Below, in pieces: positions 45,495-55,046 of a stretch of DNA of 64,000 bases; positions within the stretch are counted from its first letter, which is position 1; every line of letters starts with the position of its first letter. The notes under the pieces are model-generated. The model did not search any database and was not told the DNA's origin. It saw only the letters and a list, made by a program, of their open reading frames with translations. Position numbers and translations under genes: made by a program. The stretch is from Rhodobacterales bacterium RIFCSPHIGHO2_02_FULL_62_130 (lineage in GTDB: Bacteria; Pseudomonadota; Alphaproteobacteria; Rhodobacterales; Rhodobacteraceae). Where the stretch lies: the NCBI GenBank assembly GCA_001828855.1, contig MHZT01000040.1, forward strand, positions 1-64,000, written 5' to 3'.

Positions 45495-46303
45495 CCAAAG
45501 GGCAGAGCGAAGGCGGGGCCATCCTTGTCGCGGTATTGCTGGTGCTGACTCTTTTGGCCGGAATCGCTGCGGCTTTGGTGCATAGCGGGCGCAACGCTCT
45601 GTTGACGCTGCGGGCCGAGGACACGCTGCTGCGCCGCGAAAACGCGCTGCATTCTGCGCTTGCAAGTCTGGGTGGGGCGTTGTCGCCCGCGCTCTCGGCG
45701 GGGCAGCGCGACGGGCGCAGTTTCACCCTGCCCAGTCCTGCCGATGCGGTGGTGACAGCCAAAGTGCAGGCCATTTCGGGGCTGATCAATGCCAATACCG
45801 CGCCGATGGTGCTGCTTGAAGGCCTGCTGCGCGCGGCTGGGGCGGACGATCAGGCCGCCCAAGACAAGGCCGCTGCCCTTGATGCTGCGCGCCAGCAAGC
45901 GCCGATCCATTCCACGGGGGAGCTTGCCCTCCTATTTGCCGACACCCCCGCAATTTGGCAGCAAGTGCGGCCTGTGCTGACGGTCTGGGGCAGGGCTGAC
46001 ACGCTTGATCCCGACACCGCGCCGCGCCTTGCCCTTCTGGCCATTCCGGGCATGACCGCCGAGGCCGCCGATACCCTGATTACCGCCCGCGCCGGTGCGG
46101 GGTGGGATGCGACAGGGCGGGTAGAGGCGGAATTGCTTTATCGCCCCTTTCTGGCCGGACAAGACCAAGGCATATATGCGTTCAGCCTGCGGGTCGGCGC
46201 AGATCGGCTGGCAAGTGCCGGCATCGGGATGCTTGGCAAAGATGGCCGATTTCACCTGATCGGATTGGACTGGCCAAGCGCAGAGGAAGACATCGCGCCA
46301 TGA
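45491..46303 (+). CDS. gspK: Minor pseudopilin GspK
   Basis: This 270-residue pseudopilin at the tip has the signal EGG/AILVAVLLVLTLLAGIAAAL. The residue at +5 is not glutamate, which is typical of GspK. The alpha domain contains a SAM-like stretch (LALLAIPGMTAEAADTLITARAGAG) and KVQAISGLINANTAP, a common GspK signature. It is shorter than the usual 300-330 residues. ATGA overlaps are present at both ends. Confidence 0.87.
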   Translation: MTKGQSEGGAILVAVLLVLTLLAGIAAALVHSGRNALLTLRAEDTLLRRENALHSALASLGGALSPALSAGQRDGRSFTLPSPADAVVTAKVQAISGLINANTAPMVLLEGLLRAAGADDQAAQDKAAALDAARQQAPIHSTGELALLFADTPAIWQQVRPVLTVWGRADTLDPDTAPRLALLAIPGMTAEAADTLITARAGAGWDATGRVEAELLYRPFLAGQDQGIYAFSLRVGADRLASAGIGMLGKDGRFHLIGLDWPSAEEDIAP

Positions 46304-47229
46304 AACTTGCCCTTTGGCCCCGCCTTGCTGGCCCCTTCGCCCTGATCGCGGATCGGTTGACTGCAACTTTGCCGCCAGCCGTGCTGGGTGTTGCGCGGCT
46401 GCGGCCAGAGGATGCCGCCGCAGTCACAGGGACCAAGGGCCGCCGCCTGTGGCTGGATCTGCCAGAGGATCGGGTCTTGGTCCGCAACCTTTCGCTGACC
46501 AGCGGGCAAGAAGCCCAGTGGCGCGACCATGTGGCGGAACGCCTGCCGATGCTGTCGCCTTGGAAGACAGGCGACTATTTGTGGGATGCGGCCATCAGCG
46601 GACGTGACAAGACCGGTGCCGTCTCGGTTGACATTGCTCTGACCGCGCTTGCGGATATTGAGGCTTTGGAGGGCCGGATTGGTCGCAGACTTGCCGCGAT
46701 CCGGCTGACCGCCGAGGGGGATCGCCCAGCACTTTGGCTGCGGCGGGATCAGCGGCTTGGCGAGCGGATTCAGACTATGGGGATCGGGCTGGTGCTTGGA
46801 ACCTGCCTGTTTGGGCTTGCCGTGGCCGGATGGCAGATGCAGCACGCGCTCCGCGACCGGCAGGCGGCTGCGGCGGATCAGGCCTCCGCCGCCCGCCTGC
46901 TTGCCGCATCAGATCACCCTGCCGGTCTGGCCGAGGCCGCGCTGGCGCTTTTGGAGAAACGTCCGCCGCAAGAGATGCGCGCCCTGACCCTTGCGCGGCT
47001 GGCACAGCGCCTGCCCGATGCGACTTGGGCGGTTGGTTTGCGGATCGATGCCGCCGGTTTCGAACTTTCGGGCATATCGGCGCAGCCCGAAGCCCTTGTG
47101 CCGCTGCTGGAAGCCGATCCCGGTCTTGAACAGGTGCAGCTTTCGGCCACCTCGGCCCGCGAGGCCGAAAGCGGGCTGTTCACCTTTACCATCAGCGGGC
47201 GCGCGTCGCCGACAGGAGAGTGGCCATGA
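46300..47229 (+). CDS. gspL: Type II secretion protein GspL, short form
   Basis: This 309-residue protein occupies the GspL slot. The cytoplasmic N-terminal half (LWLDLPEDRVLVRNLSL) would bind GspE, one membrane helix (about 165-185, GLVLGTCLFGLAVAGWQMQ) follows, then a periplasmic ferredoxin-like domain (TWAVGLRIDAAGFELSGI). Typical GspL has about 380-400 residues; the missing part is in the cytoplasmic ASKHA-like region. PilN-like descent is possible. ATGA overlaps join it to gspK and gspM. Confidence 0.78.
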   Translation: MKLALWPRLAGPFALIADRLTATLPPAVLGVARLRPEDAAAVTGTKGRRLWLDLPEDRVLVRNLSLTSGQEAQWRDHVAERLPMLSPWKTGDYLWDAAISGRDKTGAVSVDIALTALADIEALEGRIGRRLAAIRLTAEGDRPALWLRRDQRLGERIQTMGIGLVLGTCLFGLAVAGWQMQHALRDRQAAAADQASAARLLAASDHPAGLAEAALALLEKRPPQEMRALTLARLAQRLPDATWAVGLRIDAAGFELSGISAQPEALVPLLEADPGLEQVQLSATSAREAESGLFTFTISGRASPTGEWP

Positions 47230-47756
47230 CCTCTGCTTCCCGCGCGCTGCTGCGGGCCTGTGTCCTTGTCGCGCTGCCGCCGTTGCTGTCACTGGGTCTG
47301 GCATGGGTGACCAGCCAGAGCGCCGACCGCGCAGCGACCGAGGCCGAACTGGCCCGCTACGCCTTGGCCGCTGCCCGCGCCCAGCTTGCCCCGCAAGCCG
47401 CCACAGCGGCGCTTGGGGCCGCTCCGGCCCGTCTGCTGATGCAAGGGGCCACCATCGGCGTTTCGGGCGCGGCCTTTCAGTCCTTGCTGACCGATCTGGC
47501 CGGTCTGTCGGGGGCCACGCTGGAGCGCGTTGATCCGATTCTGGCCGAGCCAGCCGGCGTGCTGACGCAAATGCACAGCCGCGCGACATTCAGCGGCACC
47601 GATGCCGATATCATGAACCTTGTCATCAACCTTGAAGCCGCCGAGCCGCTGATTTTTCTCGACCGGCTGGAAATGGCACCACTAGAGGAAGGCGGCGAAA
47701 GCTTGCGGGTCGAGTTGGAGCTTTCGGCCTATGCCGCCGCAGAGGCCGCGCCATGA
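47226..47756 (+). CDS. gspM: Type II secretion protein GspM
   Basis: This 176-residue bitopic protein has an N-terminal membrane helix (about 10-30, CVLVALPPLLSLGLAWV), an alanine-rich helical neck and a periplasmic ferredoxin-like domain (SLLTDLAGLSGATLERVDPI, FLDRLEMAPLEEGGESLRVELEL). Size and order after gspL identify it as GspM, the partner of GspL in the inner-membrane assembly. It overlaps both neighbours by ATGA. Confidence 0.82.
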   Translation: MTSASRALLRACVLVALPPLLSLGLAWVTSQSADRAATEAELARYALAAARAQLAPQAATAALGAAPARLLMQGATIGVSGAAFQSLLTDLAGLSGATLERVDPILAEPAGVLTQMHSRATFSGTDADIMNLVINLEAAEPLIFLDRLEMAPLEEGGESLRVELELSAYAAAEAAP

Positions 47757-48283
47757 CTCGCAGAATGATGTTTTTGCTGCTGCTTGGGGGGGCTTTGGCC
47801 GTCGCACTGGGGCTTGACCGGCTGTGGCTTGCCCCGCAGCCCGAGATGGCGGCGCCGACGCAGCCCGTTTCGGTCGCCGATCCTGCCCCGATGTCGCAAA
47901 GCGCACTTAACCCCGCTGCAGGGCTTGCCCCCGACATCCTTGCGCCCATCTTCGATCGCCCGCTGTTCCGTCCAAGCCGATCGCAGACCTTGCCGGAAAG
48001 AGCCGAAAACGCGATGCCAAACCCCGAGCCAGACCCCGTTGCCATTGCGCCAGATCTGACCCCGACACTGTTGGGAACCGTCAACCTGCCAAAACCGGGT
48101 GGTGCTTTTCTGGCCGAGGGCGGCAGCGGCGAAACCGACTTTGTCGCGGTTGGTCAAAGCTTTGGACCTTGGCGGCTTTTGTCGGTCGGAGATGGCTGGG
48201 CCGAACTGGAGGGACCGGACGGGGCGTTGCGCCTTGCCTTCCCGCAACCGCAACAGCCCGATGCTGAGACAGTCGCGCCATGA
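47753..48283 (+). CDS. gspC: GspC/GspN-like inner-membrane connector
   Basis: This 176-residue protein has an N-terminal membrane helix (about 5-22, MFLLLLGGALAVALGL), a proline-rich linker and a small HR-like beta domain (LLGTVNLPKPGGAFLAEG, DFVAVGQSFGPWRLLSV). That matches the homology region by which GspC contacts the secretin. No PDZ domain follows. It could be annotated as GspN, but its fold and its linking role fit GspC. In most operons gspC is first; here it is near the end. Confidence 0.7.
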   Translation: MTRRMMFLLLLGGALAVALGLDRLWLAPQPEMAAPTQPVSVADPAPMSQSALNPAAGLAPDILAPIFDRPLFRPSRSQTLPERAENAMPNPEPDPVAIAPDLTPTLLGTVNLPKPGGAFLAEGGSGETDFVAVGQSFGPWRLLSVGDGWAELEGPDGALRLAFPQPQQPDAETVAP

Positions 48284-48858
48284 GGTTTTTCCAGTCTTCG
48301 ACCAAACCGCGCCAACTTTGGCACATGCTGACTCCGAAAGACCGGGGCTTGATCGCCGCGGCGATGGCGGCAACCGGTATGCTGTGGTTTGCGGGCGTTT
48401 CGCCGGTAGAAACCCTGCTGCTTGCCCTGCTTGCCGGATCGGCGGTTGTCATCGCGCTTTGCGACTTGCGCCACCGGATCATCCCCGATCTGATCTCGCT
48501 GCCGCTTGTGCCTGCCGGGATTGGTCTTGCCGCAGGTCAGGGGCATGAGGTGTTGCTGGTACATGCTGCCACGGCAGCGGTGGCGGCGGCGCTGCTGCTG
48601 GCGCTGCGGGCGGGCCATTACCGCCTGCGCCAACGCACGGGCCTTGGACTGGGTGACATCAAGCTTGTCACTGCCGCGGCTGCATGGATCGGGCCGCTTT
48701 ATCTGGCCAATTATATCCTGCTCTCGGCGCTGTCGGCGCTTGGTGATGTGGTGATCCGGCGCTCGGATCGTGACCCGCGCGGCATTCCCTTTGGCGTGCC
48801 ACTTGCGCTTTGGCTTTGGGTGTTTGCGGTCTTCATGGTGCTACAGCAATCCCACTGA
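48280..48858 (+). CDS. gspO: Type IV prepilin peptidase without methylase domain
   Basis: This 192-residue aspartic membrane protease of family A24 cleaves the pseudopilin leaders. Both catalytic motifs are present: the aspartate in CDLRHRIIPD and the second in GLGLGDIKL. Five or six membrane helices are visible. The N-terminal cytoplasmic zinc/N-methyltransferase domain of full GspO/PilD is absent, which also holds for many CpaA/TadV peptidases. It closes the secretion operon in an ATGA overlap. Confidence 0.88.
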   Translation: MRFFQSSTKPRQLWHMLTPKDRGLIAAAMAATGMLWFAGVSPVETLLLALLAGSAVVIALCDLRHRIIPDLISLPLVPAGIGLAAGQGHEVLLVHAATAAVAAALLLALRAGHYRLRQRTGLGLGDIKLVTAAAAWIGPLYLANYILLSALSALGDVVIRRSDRDPRGIPFGVPLALWLWVFAVFMVLQQSH

Positions 48859-48893
48859 CGGGCATGTGCTATGTGGTCGCACCCTGCGGTGCT

Positions 48894-48921
48894 GTTGCGT
48901 CCAAATGGCCAAAACGGACGC
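48894..48921 (+). terminator. Weak hairpin after the secretion operon
   Basis: GCGTCC (48897-48902) pairs with GGACGC (48916-48921), preceded by a small GCACC/GGTGC hairpin at about 48880-48892. There is no U-run. It lies about 40-60 bp after gspO and is the best candidate for the operon end. Confidence 0.35.
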
Positions 48922-49091
48922 TGGCAACTCATTGGAATATCATAATTTTTGCATAGTGAGCCGGGTGATCTAAACCTGATGCGGCCCCTATCGGCTTGCA
49001 CCTCTGTCATCATTATCCTTTACTGGTTGTAGCCTTGGACCGCATCACACTCGATGCGCGATCCCTTGCACTATCCGGGAGTACTGGCTGA

Positions 49092-51449
49092 ATGGATAAG
49101 ATGTCATATGCCGCCCATGGTCACAGGATTGCCCCAGTAGAGCCTCGGCAATCAGTTCGCGCTTCGGAAAATTCTGGGTCTGAACACCGAAAGCAAATGC
49201 TTTTTTCATCGGCAAAGACAGCTTTTGACGAAGGTCGAATGACGGAAGCCTATAGGGGTTTTATTCAGGCGCTACGCCTTGATCCCGAGGATGCCCAGAT
49301 CCTTTATATGCTATCTGAAACTTGTATCCGGCTTGGTGCAATCGAACAGGCCACGATGTATTCAAGTTCAACATTGGCTGTGGACCCGACCTTCAAAGCG
49401 GCCCTTGCTGTCCAGATCGAAGTGAGTGTGCGTCAGAACGATCTTGACCACGCTCGCGCATTGCTGCGCCAACATCCTGCGGGCGGTTCGTATGCGCCAA
49501 TGCATGCCCTGCTGGAGCAGCGTTTGGCCTCTGCTGAAGAAAACTTCGAAGTCACTCTAACAGAGTTGGCGTCTCTGGTTGAGCGCAATGAAAAGCTGAT
49601 TCTGGCGCGAGAACTCTTTGAAGAAAGTTTCAAACGATTTCTCAATTCAGGGCAGAATGACCGTTATCACGATTTCATCGACGCGCTTGGATTGCACTTT
49701 GAAGCTTCGAATTCCACGGAAGGCCGTTCATTATGGTTTGAACCTGCGCCCTCATCAATCGATATTGTGATTCCGGTACATAATGCCGTGCGCGAACTGG
49801 CGGATTGTCTGGCCTCGCTGCGGCGTTGGCATGATCCCGCTCTCAAGAGAATAATTCTGGTTGATGACGCATCTGATCGCGTCACCAAGGCTTGGTTGGA
49901 CCGCTATGTTGCAAGAAATCCCGAGACGATTCTTGTGCGTCATTCCGAGAATCTGGGTTTTACACGCAGTGCAATTGCGGGAATTGCACAAAGCGATGCA
50001 CCTTTTTTCATTCTCCTGAACAGCGACACGATTGTATCGGCAGGATGGATGGCGGGCCTGTGGCGTGGACTTGCCGCCAATGCAAGCCATGCGATGGCTG
50101 GCCCCTTGTCAAATTGCGCCTATTTCCAGTCGATTGCCCATTTGCAAGGGAAAAACGAAATTGTTGGAACCGAACAGGTCCGGATAATCGACAAACGGGC
50201 GGCCTTTGTTCGGGCCAATGGCTTGGCAGCTTATCCGAAGGTTCCATTTCTAAGCGGGTTTTGCCTCATGGTGCGGCGTGAGCATTATGAGGCCGCCGGG
50301 GGGCTGGATGCAAAAAGCTATCCGCGCGGCTATTGGGAAGTGCAGGATTTAGCACTTCGCATGATCGATCTTGGTCTGTACCCTTGTCTGGTCGACGATG
50401 TCTATGTTCACCATTCCCAATCGGGCAGCATCGAAGCTGAGCGCCGCGATGCGCTTGTTTCGGACGGATTTCGCCAGATATGTGCGCGCCATGGTGTGAT
50501 CCGCGTTCTTGCCGCAGAAGAAGTCTGCCGCCACTTGCCCGATGTCCGCCGCCAGTCACAGGCCGAGGCGGCGTTTTTTCAGGTGTTGAAACCGTCGCAG
50601 AAATTGCCTGAAACCGCCCGCGTTTTACCTGCACATCGTTGGATTGTTTCTCCGCCCGCAGGACTGATTTCTCCCAGTGCTGAGGTGTGCCTTTTCGTCG
50701 CCCATGCGCCCTATGGACAGCTTGCCGAGTTCACATCGCATTATTTGCAGGAATTGCGACGGTCCGGGTTGCGCGTGGTGGTATGCCTTGCTGTCGATAA
50801 CCTCGACAGCCCTATCCAGAGTGACTGGTTGAACCACGCGGATGCCGTGTTGTTGCGTGAAAATGCCGGTTTTGATTTCGGCGCCTGGTCTGATCTTCTT
50901 AAACTGGTTCCCGAGTTATGGGAGGCGCGTCGCCTGCTGTTTGCGAATGACAGCGTTGTCGGTCCTTTCCAGCCGCTGTTTGACGTTTTTGACAGAATCC
51001 GCAAGAAGGATGCCGGCTTCTTCGCTCTGACCGATTGCACGCTGTTTCAATATCACGCCCAAAGCTATTTCTTCGGCTGGGCAGGCCAGAATCTTTCTGC
51101 GCCAGAGTTACGGGCATTCTGGGATAGTGTTAAGAACTTTTCCGACAAGGAAGAAGCAATTCAGCATTATGAAATCCCGCTTCTTTCGCTTTGTGATGTG
51201 TTGCCGGACCAAAGCCGACAGATCCTGTTCGGGATTCATGATGTTTTCGGGCCTTATGCCGAAATGCTGCCGCCCTTCAGCGCCGCGCATCATGCTTGGC
51301 AAGCCCTGATCCGCAGCGGCAATCCCTTCATAAAGACAGAGGTTTTGCGTAGCGGTGTTGCATCCTTCGATGAAGTTGCGGCACTGACCGGAGCGGATAA
51401 GGCTATGTTGCAGCGTCATGTCGAACAATCAAACCTTAACCGGATGTAA
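49092..51449 (+). CDS. TPR-GT2-RgpF fusion glycosyltransferase
   Basis: This 785-residue protein probably builds a surface glycan. It has TPR-like repeats (about 35-150: AYRGFIQALRLDPEDAQILY, EQATMYSSSTLAVDPTFKAAL) and a GT2 glycosyltransferase domain (about 215-440: IDIVIPVHNAVRELADCL, ILVDDASD, FFILLNSDTIVSAGWM). The C-terminal part resembles rhamnan synthesis protein RgpF (about 535-740: CLFVAHAPYGQLAEFTSHYL, LLRENAGFDFGAWSDLL, LFANDSVVGPF). No signal peptide is seen. The DNA is clearly lower in GC than the secretion operon before it (28 of 60 bases at 49201-49260, against 49 of 60 at 42661-42720). It leads a four-gene plus-strand unit. Confidence 0.85.
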   Translation: MDKMSYAAHGHRIAPVEPRQSVRASENSGSEHRKQMLFSSAKTAFDEGRMTEAYRGFIQALRLDPEDAQILYMLSETCIRLGAIEQATMYSSSTLAVDPTFKAALAVQIEVSVRQNDLDHARALLRQHPAGGSYAPMHALLEQRLASAEENFEVTLTELASLVERNEKLILARELFEESFKRFLNSGQNDRYHDFIDALGLHFEASNSTEGRSLWFEPAPSSIDIVIPVHNAVRELADCLASLRRWHDPALKRIILVDDASDRVTKAWLDRYVARNPETILVRHSENLGFTRSAIAGIAQSDAPFFILLNSDTIVSAGWMAGLWRGLAANASHAMAGPLSNCAYFQSIAHLQGKNEIVGTEQVRIIDKRAAFVRANGLAAYPKVPFLSGFCLMVRREHYEAAGGLDAKSYPRGYWEVQDLALRMIDLGLYPCLVDDVYVHHSQSGSIEAERRDALVSDGFRQICARHGVIRVLAAEEVCRHLPDVRRQSQAEAAFFQVLKPSQKLPETARVLPAHRWIVSPPAGLISPSAEVCLFVAHAPYGQLAEFTSHYLQELRRSGLRVVVCLAVDNLDSPIQSDWLNHADAVLLRENAGFDFGAWSDLLKLVPELWEARRLLFANDSVVGPFQPLFDVFDRIRKKDAGFFALTDCTLFQYHAQSYFFGWAGQNLSAPELRAFWDSVKNFSDKEEAIQHYEIPLLSLCDVLPDQSRQILFGIHDVFGPYAEMLPPFSAAHHAWQALIRSGNPFIKTEVLRSGVASFDEVAALTGADKAMLQRHVEQSNLNRM

Positions 51450-51455
51450 CCCCAG

Positions 51456-52691
51456 ATGATCGAGAGAAAACGCGTCATCCTACATATCGGGTTCCACAAG
51501 ACCGGAACTTCGGCCTTGCAGGTTTTCTTTTCAAATGCATCCGAAGAACTGGCTGTGGCAGGGATTGATTACCCATACCCAGAACCGGCAAGTAATCTTT
51601 CGGCGGGGCTTGCTGTCGGAAATCTGCCCATCCTGATCAGGGTGTTTGGTGGTGATGAGATTTTTGATCAGGAACAAGCCAAGGATTTTCAGGATCGTTT
51701 TACGCGGAAGGTGGCAAGCGGGATTTGCCACCTGATTGAAGAAAGCCCGTTTGAGATAGTTTTGATATCTGGCGAGTTGTTCCCGCTTATTGCGTCGGAT
51801 CGGCTTGAGGCTTTCTTGACGCAGCTCCAATCGCGTCATGATCCTGAACTTCTTTGCCTCGTGCGTGATCCCTTCGATTTTGTGCTTTCAATGTGGAAAC
51901 AGCAGGTCCGAAGCATGCTTTACACCCATGATTTTGAGACCTTTGTTGATGATGTGCTGGCAGGCAGGCAGCAGGCGTCAATGCTGACATGCTTTGACGC
52001 CATGGCAGATCTTGACGTGCCGATGACGGTCTTGCGCTATGAACGATTGGGAAAGGATATTGTCGGGGGGGTATTGCAGGCGATGGGGATGGCAGAGCCT
52101 GAATTGCTGGCTTTCGAGCGGCCTGCGGCAAGCGTCAATGCCTCGATGTCGGCGTCTCGTGCCGCGCTGGCCGTGGAATTGCTGCAAGAGACCGGCGATC
52201 CTGACCTGACGGATGTGTTGGTGAAGACGCTGGCGCGCAGGTTTGGCGGGCCGTCTGCGTCTGAGCCTTATGACCCCGGCCTGCATGCGCGTCTGCTTGC
52301 CCATTTCAGCCGCACGATTGAACGTATCAACGCGCATTTGCCGCAGCAGGATGCTCTGGCCACAGATATTCGTGCGGATGTAGTTAGGCCGCTTCAGGTG
52401 AGCGAGGATGACCGGCACATTGCGCGCGTGATCCTTGCCGAATTGGCGCAACAGCCTTCTGGCCTGACGGGCCGTGATCTGCATCCGGACTTGCCCATCG
52501 GTTTTGACCCCGCAGTTTATCTGCTCCGAAACCCGGATATTGCGGCGGCCGGAGTGGACCCTGTCAGTCATTTTCTGACGGCTGGACAGCGCGAACACCG
52601 CCCTTGGCGGATTCGGCGCGACAAGAACGGCGTCGGCATGCCCATTCTTGCAGAGTGGAACGAAACAGGTGTTGCTGGAGAGGCGGGATGA
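51456..52691 (+). CDS. Sulfotransferase-like protein
   Basis: This 411-residue protein has an N-terminal P-loop for the sulfate donor PAPS, ILHIGFHKTGTSALQVFF (about 9-26), typical of bacterial carbohydrate sulfotransferases. LLCLVRDPFDFVLSMWKQQ (about 130) fits the 3'-phosphate-binding arginine/serine region. The C-terminal 70 residues carry a module with FDPAVYLLRNPDIAAAGVD, found in many surface-polysaccharide proteins. It starts 6 bp after the glycosyltransferase stop and overlaps the next gene by four bases. It could sulfate the product of the neighbouring glycosyltransferases; the acceptor is unknown. Confidence 0.78.
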   Translation: MIERKRVILHIGFHKTGTSALQVFFSNASEELAVAGIDYPYPEPASNLSAGLAVGNLPILIRVFGGDEIFDQEQAKDFQDRFTRKVASGICHLIEESPFEIVLISGELFPLIASDRLEAFLTQLQSRHDPELLCLVRDPFDFVLSMWKQQVRSMLYTHDFETFVDDVLAGRQQASMLTCFDAMADLDVPMTVLRYERLGKDIVGGVLQAMGMAEPELLAFERPAASVNASMSASRAALAVELLQETGDPDLTDVLVKTLARRFGGPSASEPYDPGLHARLLAHFSRTIERINAHLPQQDALATDIRADVVRPLQVSEDDRHIARVILAELAQQPSGLTGRDLHPDLPIGFDPAVYLLRNPDIAAAGVDPVSHFLTAGQREHRPWRIRRDKNGVGMPILAEWNETGVAGEAG

Positions 52692-53737
52692 CGGCAGGGC
52701 CAGCATCTGCCAGACAGGATGGCGCGCCCCGTGTCTCGGTTGTGATTGCAACCTATGATCGCCCGTTGAACCTGAGCATGGCCATCGAGAGCGTCTTGCG
52801 GCAAAGCGATCAGAACTGGGAGATCGTCGTGATCGGCGATCACTGCAATCCTGAAACCGCAGAGGTGCTGGCGGGCTTCGGCGAGGCGAGGCTGCGTTAT
52901 GTGAACCTGCCGGGCCGATGCGGGGAACAGTCGATGCCGAACTCGGTCGGAATGGCCGTCGCGCGAGGCGAGATCATCGCGTTTCTGAATCATGATGATC
53001 TTTGGCTGCCGGATCATCTTGAAACCTGTCTGGCCGCGTTTGAAGATCCGGCCGTCGATTTCGTGACAACGGCGGCAGGTATCTTCCTGACCGCGCCGCA
53101 TACAGGCATGCCGATGGTTGGAGATATATCTGCCAAAGACCGGCGGTTGCGCGACGCCTTCTTCCAGCCCAACTATTGGTTTGAGCCGATCTCGACCTGG
53201 GTTGTGCGACGCAAGGCGGCGCTGGCGATCGGGCCGTTCAGCCCTGCGGCGACGCTTTACCGGATGCCGATGCAACAATGGTTGATGCGGGCGTGGCGCG
53301 CAGGCCTTCACCATGTGGATATTCCGGCCGTTACTGTTGTGAAGGATTGCACGCTTCCACGACACAGCGGCCTTCCCTCCTATGCCGAAGACCGGTTTGG
53401 TCTGGCAGACATCACCGAACTTGTCCTGTCATCCGAAGCGGCCGAGATCCGCTTTGCTATTGCAGAAAGCCATCGTGCCGCTTCCGGTGCTGCCGTGCCG
53501 CCGCGTTCTGCCGATCTGGAGGTGCGGGAGGCCCTTTCGGGTCTGGGGGAGGCCGAAGCGGCTGCCTATCTGAGTGGCGGCATTGATGCCCTTGATACGT
53601 TCTTTCAGGCGCGGGGCTTTGCGCCAGGATGGCGCATGGCGAAACTGCTGGAGTCGCGGACCGGCGAACGCCTTGCCCTGCCACCGCCGCTTGAAGACCT
53701 TGTCCGTCATGCAAGGGAGCATTTGAATGATTGCTAG
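52688..53737 (+). CDS. Family 2 glycosyltransferase
   Basis: This 349-residue GT-A glycosyltransferase contains VSVVIATYDRPLNLSMAIESVL at the nucleotide-sugar site and IIAFLNHDDLWLPDHLETCL, whose HDD takes the place of the metal-binding DxD. The second half is less conserved and probably selects the acceptor. There is no membrane helix. ATG 52688 overlaps the sulfotransferase stop in an ATGA, and its 3' end overlaps the dehydratase gene by 11 bp, so the three are translated as a unit. Confidence 0.85.
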   Translation: MTAGPASARQDGAPRVSVVIATYDRPLNLSMAIESVLRQSDQNWEIVVIGDHCNPETAEVLAGFGEARLRYVNLPGRCGEQSMPNSVGMAVARGEIIAFLNHDDLWLPDHLETCLAAFEDPAVDFVTTAAGIFLTAPHTGMPMVGDISAKDRRLRDAFFQPNYWFEPISTWVVRRKAALAIGPFSPAATLYRMPMQQWLMRAWRAGLHHVDIPAVTVVKDCTLPRHSGLPSYAEDRFGLADITELVLSSEAAEIRFAIAESHRAASGAAVPPRSADLEVREALSGLGEAEAAAYLSGGIDALDTFFQARGFAPGWRMAKLLESRTGERLALPPPLEDLVRHAREHLNDC

Positions 53738-55037
53738 ATGGATAGCCACAAGACGGGCTGCGACAGGGGCCGAAATCCATCCCATCGACTTGTCGGCCTG
53801 CCGCGACTGGTCGCTGGCCGATGGCAGAATCCGGCATCGGCTTGGCGCGTTCTTTTCGGTGATCGCTGTCGAATACGATGATGGGCAAAGGCCAGCTCGC
53901 AGCTTCCCGCTGATTGATCAGCCGGAGATCGGGATTCTCGGATTTTGTGTGACCCGACAGGAAGGTCGCATTCACTGGTTGCTGCAGGCAAAGGCCGAAC
54001 CGGGGGCAGTCGGGGCTGTGCAGGTCGGGCCGACGGTGCAGGCCACCAGATCGAACTACATGCGTCGTCATGGCGGGAAAGCCACGCTGTATCTGGAGCA
54101 TTTTCTGTCTCCAGACGGGACAAGCCCGCTTGGCCTTGCACAGTCCGAACAAGGCACACGGTTTCTGGGGAAGTACAATAATAACGCAACAGTTCTGCTG
54201 GATCACAGCATTCTGCCAGACCACCCGAATTGGCGCTGGTTTGATGCGGATGACCTAAGGTCAGCACTGGTGCAGGATTTCCTTATAAATACGGATGCGC
54301 GATCCACAATCGTTTCTGGAAACTGGTCGCTGTTGCGTGCCGATGCCCCCTTGTTTCGGGGAGACTCGGCACTGGTTGCATCTTCTCTGCGGGCAGCCCT
54401 GTTTGCGTCGATGGCTGAACCCAGTCAGCCTGCGGTGAGCCGCGCAATTGGCAGGCTTGACGCTGCACGCCGCGCCCATCGGGCTGTGCTGCGCCAGATT
54501 GCTGTTGACGCCCTGCCTGGTTGGAAGTCGCCAAGTGACAGCCTCGCGATGGGAGTGGGGGCTGGCATAGCCTGCTTCCGCGTTATGATCCGCGGCCGCG
54601 AGGTTGAGACATGGGATCAGCCCTTTCTGACCGCGGCGCGCGAACATAAGGCGCGGCTCGTGCTGGCCGATTGCAACGGAATCAAATGCGCCCTCTTGCG
54701 TCTGTCAGCAGAACCTGGCTTCCGCGAGGGAGTTCAATATGGGCCAACCACCCAGACAGATATTCCCTTGGCACCGTCTCTGGCAGATATTGCCGAAACC
54801 ATGCCTGACGCCCCGATCCTTTCAACCCGACAATCTGACGAAGGGGGGCGGTTCATGAAGGTCGTGACAGATTACACACTTCATGATCTGGGTGACTCGC
54901 GTCTTGGCCGTGACCTTTGCGCCTTGCCCGATATCGTCGCTGTTCCACTCTCGGCTTTGGCGCAGCTTTGCGCGACATCGGGAGTGACCACGAATGAGCT
55001 GCGGTCGGCGGTTTCGCTTCTGCTTGCCCTTGGCTGA
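53727..55037 (+). CDS. NDP-hexose 2,3-dehydratase (EvaA/TylX3 family)
   Basis: This 436-residue enzyme resembles the dehydratases that remove the 2-hydroxyl of NDP-4-keto-6-deoxyhexoses to begin 2-deoxy or 2,3-dideoxysugar synthesis in antibiotic pathways. It has the family's two tandem halves, each with a similar core: HWLLQAKAEPGAVGAVQVGPTVQATRSNY in the first and KARLVLADCNGIKCALLRLSAEPGFREGVQYGPTTQTD in the second. NDP-sugar synthesis genes (RmlA/B types) are not in the window and would have to lie elsewhere. It ends 9 bp from the stop of a convergent gene. Confidence 0.82.
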   Translation: MIARWIATRRAATGAEIHPIDLSACRDWSLADGRIRHRLGAFFSVIAVEYDDGQRPARSFPLIDQPEIGILGFCVTRQEGRIHWLLQAKAEPGAVGAVQVGPTVQATRSNYMRRHGGKATLYLEHFLSPDGTSPLGLAQSEQGTRFLGKYNNNATVLLDHSILPDHPNWRWFDADDLRSALVQDFLINTDARSTIVSGNWSLLRADAPLFRGDSALVASSLRAALFASMAEPSQPAVSRAIGRLDAARRAHRAVLRQIAVDALPGWKSPSDSLAMGVGAGIACFRVMIRGREVETWDQPFLTAAREHKARLVLADCNGIKCALLRLSAEPGFREGVQYGPTTQTDIPLAPSLADIAETMPDAPILSTRQSDEGGRFMKVVTDYTLHDLGDSRLGRDLCALPDIVAVPLSALAQLCATSGVTTNELRSAVSLLLALG

Positions 55038-55046
55038 CCGTCGGGG

